Positions 59,837 through 64,000 of a stretch of 64,000 nt of DNA are shown here, in pieces. The stretch spans positions 62,001 through 126,000 of the forward strand of contig CAZRGP010000003.1 of NCBI GenBank assembly GCA_964599695.1. The letters are read 5' to 3'. Both the position numbers and the translations under genes were made by a program. Position 1 is the stretch's first letter; every line of letters begins with the position of its first letter. Source of the stretch: RUG11783 sp964599695 (lineage in GTDB: Bacteria; Bacillota; Clostridia; Oscillospirales; Ruminococcaceae). Under the pieces are notes generated by a model. The model made no database searches. It saw only the letters and a list, made by a program, of their open reading frames with translations, and was not told the origin of the DNA.

Positions 59837-60955
59837 TCACTCAAACTCTCTGCACTTCTGGAGGAGTTCTATGATGGGAAGGTGCTGCGGGCACTGCGCC
59901 TCGCACTGTCCGCACTGGATACAGTCGCTGGCCTTGCCCTTGTTCTGAGTCGCGATGGCATAGGGCCCTTTGCCTTTGTCCCAGCTGGGATAGATCGCCT
60001 GTCTGTTGCTGACCGCGAAAATATCGGGGATCGGGATCCCCATCGGGCATCCCTCGGTGCAGTAATGGCACGCTGTGCAGGGAATGGTGTTGTCCGCGTT
60101 CAAGGCTTCCTGTGCCTTGCGGATCACTTCTTCCTCTTCCGCGCTGAGGGGTTTGAAATTCCTCATGTAGGAAAGGTTATCCTCCATCTGGGCGAGATTG
60201 CTCATTCCGGAAAGGACCGTGATGATGCCGTCGTGGGAAGCTACAAAGCGGATCGCCCAGGACGCGTAGGAAGCGTCGGGATTCGCCTCGTCGAACAGTT
60301 TCTTGATCGCCGGAAGCGGATCCGCCAGAGCGCCGCCCTTGACCGGCTCCATGACCGTGATGCCTTTTCCGTATTTGCGTACGATCTCATAGTTCTTTCT
60401 GCTGGCTACACCCGGGTTCTCCCAGTCCGCGTAGTTGATCTGCAGCTGAACGAATTCCACCTCAGGATGTTTCTCAAGCAGTTCCTCGAGAAGTTCCGGA
60501 TCCCCATGGAAGGAGAATCCCACGTGCTTGATGAGCCCCGCTTCCTTCTTCTCTTTCACGAAGTCCCAGAGATGGTACTCATCATATTTCTTGTAGTTGT
60601 TGCGGGATAATGCGTGCAGCAGATAATAGTCGAAATAACCTGCGCCTGTGCGCTCCAGGCTGGTGGCGAACTGCTGTTTCGCGTCCTCTTCGCTCTTAGC
60701 CATACCTGCATTCAATTTCGTAGCAAGAGTGAAGGAATCCCTCGGATATCTCTCGATCAGCGCTTTTTTGATCGCCTTCTCGGAGCCGCCTCCGTCATAG
60801 ACGTAAGCAGTGTCAAAATAAGTACCGCCCGCTTCGATGAACAGATCCACCATTTTGGAAGTCTGTTCAACGTCGATGCTGCCATCCTCAAGTTTCGGAA
60901 GACGCATCAGTCCGAAACCGAGCTTAAAGGTGTCTTTTCCCAAATAATCCGACAT
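59837..60955 (-). CDS. Aldo/keto reductase with C-terminal 4Fe-4S ferredoxin domain
   Basis: 372 residues. The AKR barrel has the catalytic tetrad segments FDTAYVYDGG (Asp, Tyr), ATKLN (Lys) and YLLHALS (His). The last 100 residues hold two cysteine clusters, CTACHYCTEGCP and CIQCGQCEAQCP, for two 4Fe-4S centres, as in many clostridial members. It is a redox enzyme; the substrate is unknown. ATG 60955 has GAGGAGG 6 bases ahead. The gene is separate from its neighbours. Confidence 0.92.
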   Translation of the reverse strand: MSDYLGKDTFKLGFGLMRLPKLEDGSIDVEQTSKMVDLFIEAGGTYFDTAYVYDGGGSEKAIKKALIERYPRDSFTLATKLNAGMAKSEEDAKQQFATSLERTGAGYFDYYLLHALSRNNYKKYDEYHLWDFVKEKKEAGLIKHVGFSFHGDPELLEELLEKHPEVEFVQLQINYADWENPGVASRKNYEIVRKYGKGITVMEPVKGGALADPLPAIKKLFDEANPDASYASWAIRFVASHDGIITVLSGMSNLAQMEDNLSYMRNFKPLSAEEEEVIRKAQEALNADNTIPCTACHYCTEGCPMGIPIPDIFAVSNRQAIYPSWDKGKGPYAIATQNKGKASDCIQCGQCEAQCPQHLPIIELLQKCREFE

Positions 60956-61028
60956 GTTGCCCTCCTCTGTAATACGTATCATATTGATTTATTTCTACCA
61001 TAAACCGCTTTAAGTACGTACTATTTTC

Positions 61029-61583
61029 TCACTCACGGGACGCCCGGTCCAGGATCGCCCTGCCGTTCTTCTTCAGCCATCGGTTCCACTTGTCGTATTC
61101 GGGATATACCCTCCGCACTTCCCGGTAGAACCGATCCGAGTGATTCATCTGCAGCCGCTGACAGAGTTCATGGACCACCACGCTGTCGATCACTTCAGGC
61201 GGCGTGAGCATGAGAAGACAGTTGAAGTTCAGGTTTCCCTTGGCAGAGCAGCTGCCCCACCTGGTCTTCTCGTTCCGTATGGTGATCCTTCCGTATGTAA
61301 CGCCGACGAGAGGCGCGTAGTGCGCCACCCTTTCCGGAATGACCTCTTTCGCCTTCTTCGCCAGTTCCTTCAGATCCTCATCGGACAACCGATCCACATC
61401 CTTCAGAGCCCTTTGTCTCTCTTCCAGTTTCTCCCGGTGTTTCTCGATCCAGAGTTCGTGATCCTTCACGAAGCGGTCGATCTGCCACTTGGTCGCAAAG
61501 CGAGGAGCCCGGACCAGGAGACCTTCCGGCCGCAGTTCCAGCGAAATGGTCTTTCTTTTGCTTCGGATGACTGTATATTCCAT
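61029..61583 (-). CDS. YgjP-like metal-dependent hydrolase with altered zinc motif
   Basis: 184 residues. The fold follows the YgjP/DUF45 family: EKTRWGSCSAKGNLNFN then VVVHELCQRLQMNHSDRFY. The usual motif is HELxH with a third His in NHS. Here residue 142 is Gln (codon CAG at 61158-61160), so the second metal histidine is lost; H138, E139 and H148 remain. It may be inactive or bind a different metal. ATG 61583 has GGAGG 4 bases ahead. Confidence 0.8.
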   Translation of the reverse strand: MEYTVIRSKRKTISLELRPEGLLVRAPRFATKWQIDRFVKDHELWIEKHREKLEERQRALKDVDRLSDEDLKELAKKAKEVIPERVAHYAPLVGVTYGRITIRNEKTRWGSCSAKGNLNFNCLLMLTPPEVIDSVVVHELCQRLQMNHSDRFYREVRRVYPEYDKWNRWLKKNGRAILDRASRE

Positions 61584-61626
61584 TGAACCTCCGGCTCTCA
61601 AAGCCGCAGCGATATTTGTCCCTTTC

Positions 61627-61654
61627 AGTATAACAAGGTGCCCCCGGAACGCAA
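61627..61654 (-). promoter_or_regulatory. Promoter of the YgjP-like gene
   Basis: On the minus strand TTGCGT (61649-61654), a 16-base spacer and an extended -10 TGTTATACT (TATACT at 61627-61632). Confidence 0.5.
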
Positions 61655-61669
61655 GGAAGATTTCCCCGC

Positions 61670-61702
61670 AAAATCCGGGAACCGGCCAACGCCGATCCCC
61701 GG
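61670..61702 (-). terminator. Terminator of the GH1/GH39 run
   Basis: On the minus strand CCGGG...CCCGG with inner CGGC/GCCG is followed by ATTTTG; moderate. Confidence 0.55.
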
Positions 61703-61715
61703 ACCATCATTGATT

Positions 61716-63020
61716 TCAGTTGATATTCTCTCCGTTGCTGCGGATCACGTCCCTGTAATAATAAGCGGAATCCTTCAGGATCCTCTCCTGCGTCCTGAAG
61801 TCCACGTATACGATGCCGAATCTCAGCTCATATCCTTCCGCCCATTCGAAATTGTCCATGAGGCTCCAGTACTGATAGCCGAGGACCGGATATCCCTCAT
61901 CCACAGCTCTTTTCAGATTCTGAAGGTAATCCCTGATGTAGCCGATCCTCTTTTCGTCGTGCACCTTTCGGTCCTCAGTGAGGATGTCATTGTCGCACAT
62001 ACCGTTCTCGGTGATCAGGACCGGGAGTCCGTACCGCTCACACCAGAAGCGGATGGTCCAGTACAGGCACCTTCCGTCGTTGACCCAGCCGAGAGAGTTC
62101 TTCTGCTCCTCCGGAACCGCGTCGTTCTTCCCGTACCAGTTATTCTGGAAAGGAGCATACACGTTCAGCCCGATGAAGTCCAGTTTTGTTTTGATCCTCT
62201 CCATATATCTTCCGGGCACCCGGTAGACTCCGTAGGCACGGACCGATGTACCTTTCAGAAGGGGCTCCGCCCACCAGAGATTGCTCATGAGCCCGGACCC
62301 CTTGGAGAAGGAATCCTCTGCTGCTCTCTTTACCGCTTCCTCCGACTCATCCTCCGGAATGAAAGCTCCCGCTGCCATGGCGATCCCGATCCTGGGATCA
62401 TTCTTGGCTCTTTCCCGGATCACACCGACCGATTCATGAAAAGCCATAAGGCAGATCCGTGTCAGTTTCGACAGCGACAGATAACGGTTCTTGAACGGGG
62501 CATGCGCTCCTGTCATGTGTCCGTTCATGATGAAACACTGTGGTTCGTTCATGGGGATCCACCAGGTGACCAGGTCGGAGAGCGCGTCCACCATGACGCG
62601 TGTGTATTCCGTGAACAACGGGATCACAGCATCACTGAGCCAGCCGCCCTTCTTCTGCACCCACACTGGCAGATCCCAATGGTAGAGCGTGACGAGAGGC
62701 TCGATTCCCTTTTCCCTCAGAGCAAGGACGAGATCGCGGTAGAAACGTATCCCCGCTTCATTGACCTTTCCCTCCTCCGGCATCACTCTCGACCAGGAGA
62801 TCGAAAAGCGGTAGGACCGCACCCCAAGGGTACTGAGTATCTCCACATCCTCTTTCCATCTGTGATAGTGATCGCAGGCTGTGCGGCAGTCCTCCCCGTT
62901 CCGGATCTTCTCTTTTGGAGCGATGTCCCAGATAGACGGCGTGCGGCCGTCTTCATTCCATCCTCCCTCGATCTGAGGAGCTGCCGTAGCTGCACCCCAG
63001 AGAAAATCTTCCCTGAACAT
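61716..63020 (-). CDS. Glycoside hydrolase family 1 (beta-glucosidase-like)
   Basis: 434 residues, a single TIM barrel. It has the N-terminal signature FLWGAATAAPQIEGGW, acid/base MNEP (about residue 160) and nucleophile TENG in PVLITENGMCD. There is no signal peptide, so it cleaves imported beta-glucosides or, less likely, phospho-beta-glucosides. It begins 4 bases past the stop of the GH39 gene, so the two are cotranscribed. The operon continues beyond the right edge. Confidence 0.9.
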   Translation of the reverse strand: MFREDFLWGAATAAPQIEGGWNEDGRTPSIWDIAPKEKIRNGEDCRTACDHYHRWKEDVEILSTLGVRSYRFSISWSRVMPEEGKVNEAGIRFYRDLVLALREKGIEPLVTLYHWDLPVWVQKKGGWLSDAVIPLFTEYTRVMVDALSDLVTWWIPMNEPQCFIMNGHMTGAHAPFKNRYLSLSKLTRICLMAFHESVGVIRERAKNDPRIGIAMAAGAFIPEDESEEAVKRAAEDSFSKGSGLMSNLWWAEPLLKGTSVRAYGVYRVPGRYMERIKTKLDFIGLNVYAPFQNNWYGKNDAVPEEQKNSLGWVNDGRCLYWTIRFWCERYGLPVLITENGMCDNDILTEDRKVHDEKRIGYIRDYLQNLKRAVDEGYPVLGYQYWSLMDNFEWAEGYELRFGIVYVDFRTQERILKDSAYYYRDVIRSNGENIN

Positions 63021-63024
63021 ATCC

Positions 63025-64000
63025 CTACTCCTCCAATTCGATGGTAAAAAATGCGATATCGTTGGTGGTGAGTTCCGTGTGGATCACCGTTTCATCTCCG
63101 GACAAGGAATAAGGCACCTCTTCCTTTTTAAGTGCAGACCGTATCATGATGTCTTTCACTTCGTCTTTTGTCAGGTTTTCGGGCGATCCCATCTCTTTCC
63201 AGATCCGTTTGGGATTGCAGTGATCGTCGTCGATCCTCTCCTGCCAGACCGCATGTGCCTTCCCGTTGAGAACGATCTCCACATCATGTCTCTGGGACAG
63301 GCATGGGTCATTGCTCTGTGCATAAACGGCCACCTGAACACTGTTTCCCCTGCGGAAAGCTGCGTACTCCACTTCCCCGAACTCCCTGAATCCCACATCG
63401 ATCCGGTCCCGGTACAGTTGTGAAAGGATCTTGAACGCCCAGAAGTTCGGCTTCGGGATCCCGTCATTGGTAAGGATACCGTATCCACCGATAAAAGGTT
63501 TGTTGAGCTGGATCTGCTCCTCAAACAGGTCCGAAAGGCACCAGAAGAAATATCCGGAAAAACGGTTGTCCAGATCCAACACCGACTTCAGCGCGAAAGC
63601 TGCGGAGTATTTCTCATCGTGAATCGGAGCGGCGAATATCGCCATGGAGTTCCACTCGGTCATATACACCGGAAGTTCGTTCACCTTCGCGCACAGTTCA
63701 TCATCCATGCGTGTAAGGGCATCCTTTGTCACCCTTGCAGCCTTGTCCGGATAGAAAAACATCTTTCCCAGCGTTTCGGTAAGATCGCTGCGTTTTTTTA
63801 CAGCTTCCTTCATCGTCCGGAAGATCTGCAGATAATTGGAAGGTGTGATCATATTGCCGAAAGCATCGCCCGGGTAATGATGCGTCGAGACAAAATCGAT
63901 CGGAACCCGATTCTCCTTGCAGTACGCAAGGAACTCGTCGATCCACTTGCAGGCGCTGGTGGAAGGCCCTCCGACCTGAAGACCGGCATCCACATCCTTT
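63025..64000 (-). CDS. Glycoside hydrolase family 39 (beta-xylosidase-like), C-terminal part
   Basis: The visible 325 residues are the C-terminal part of a longer protein that starts beyond the window. GLQVGGPSTSA and FVSTHHYPGD are GH39 features. The nucleophile glutamate is in YMTEWNS, followed by the barrel end and a beta domain (PYSLSGDETVIHTELTTNDIAF). The acid/base lies in the missing part. GH39 enzymes release xylose or act on other plant or glycosaminoglycan sugars; beta-xylosidase is the likeliest role. It is paired with GH1. Confidence 0.85.
   Translation of the reverse strand, partial: KDVDAGLQVGGPSTSACKWIDEFLAYCKENRVPIDFVSTHHYPGDAFGNMITPSNYLQIFRTMKEAVKKRSDLTETLGKMFFYPDKAARVTKDALTRMDDELCAKVNELPVYMTEWNSMAIFAAPIHDEKYSAAFALKSVLDLDNRFSGYFFWCLSDLFEEQIQLNKPFIGGYGILTNDGIPKPNFWAFKILSQLYRDRIDVGFREFGEVEYAAFRRGNSVQVAVYAQSNDPCLSQRHDVEIVLNGKAHAVWQERIDDDHCNPKRIWKEMGSPENLTKDEVKDIMIRSALKKEEVPYSLSGDETVIHTELTTNDIAFFTIELEE

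Overview
The window looks like chromosome from an anaerobic Firmicute, most likely a Clostridia member of the gut or rumen (Lachnospiraceae-like; an inference from gene content). The evidence is the HrcA/CIRCE heat-shock operon, a lysine riboswitch, type III glutamine synthetase, an ABC-F resistance ATPase behind an attenuator, an aldo/keto reductase with a clostridial ferredoxin tail, and plant-glycan glycosidases. Coding is dense on both strands, with strong Shine-Dalgarno sites and G/C-rich third codon positions, which produce many long antisense shadow frames. I saw no rRNA, tRNA, CRISPR array, insertion sequence or prophage.

Layout. 1-4.2 kb: a cut gene, a CPBP membrane protease, a zinc-ribbon membrane protein, IMP dehydrogenase of the Tritrichomonas-like type, and an FMN split-barrel protein. 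4.2-7.1 kb: lysine riboswitch plus a three-gene amino-acid ABC importer. 7.1-10.7 kb: glnN (GSIII) and gdhA, with a hairpin and U-run at the very start of the transcript. 10.7-14.5 kb: cytidine deaminase, amidohydrolase, metallo-beta-lactamase-fold hydrolase, Na+/amino-acid symporter. 14.6-24.5 kb: a glycan-use operon (sugar symporter, GH78, GH3, GH2) with a divergent AraC regulator. 24.5-26.2 kb: two conserved unknowns. 26.2-31.1 kb: hrcA-grpE-dnaK-dnaJ. 31.3-33.6 kb: SIS protein, DUF1294, acyltransferase. 33.7-36.8 kb: proB-proA-proC. 37-42.5 kb: DRE-TIM citrate-synthase candidate, FCD-type GntR regulator, aconitase, isocitrate dehydrogenase. 42.5-48.5 kb: ABC-F ATPase with leader peptide and attenuator, M16 peptidase, FucO-like dehydrogenase. 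48.7-58.2 kb: membrane glycosyltransferase, beta-helix lipoprotein, hybrid histidine kinase, a degenerate HD-GYP-like protein, a UTRA regulator and two TPR proteins. 58.3-61.6 kb: small ATPase, small unknown, aldo/keto reductase, YgjP-like protein with an altered zinc site. 61.7-64 kb: GH1 and a cut GH39.

How the genes fit together. The window encodes a nearly complete glutamate-family route: acetyl-CoA plus oxaloacetate to citrate, isocitrate and 2-oxoglutarate (36.9-42.5 kb), 2-oxoglutarate to glutamate and glutamine (gdhA, glnN), and glutamate to proline (proBAC). The two glycoside-hydrolase loci suggest use of rhamnosylated and other plant glycosides; a FucO-like lactaldehyde reductase would fit deoxy-sugar fermentation, though it lies far from them.

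The most novel-looking unit is 51.6-55.2 kb: a soluble hybrid kinase carrying one intact receiver and one apparently dead receiver, followed by a 600-residue protein whose C-terminal part resembles an HD-GYP domain that has lost its catalytic residues. Second is the ABC-F gene with a three-codon (Met-Arg-Lys) leader frame and a terminator in its leader.
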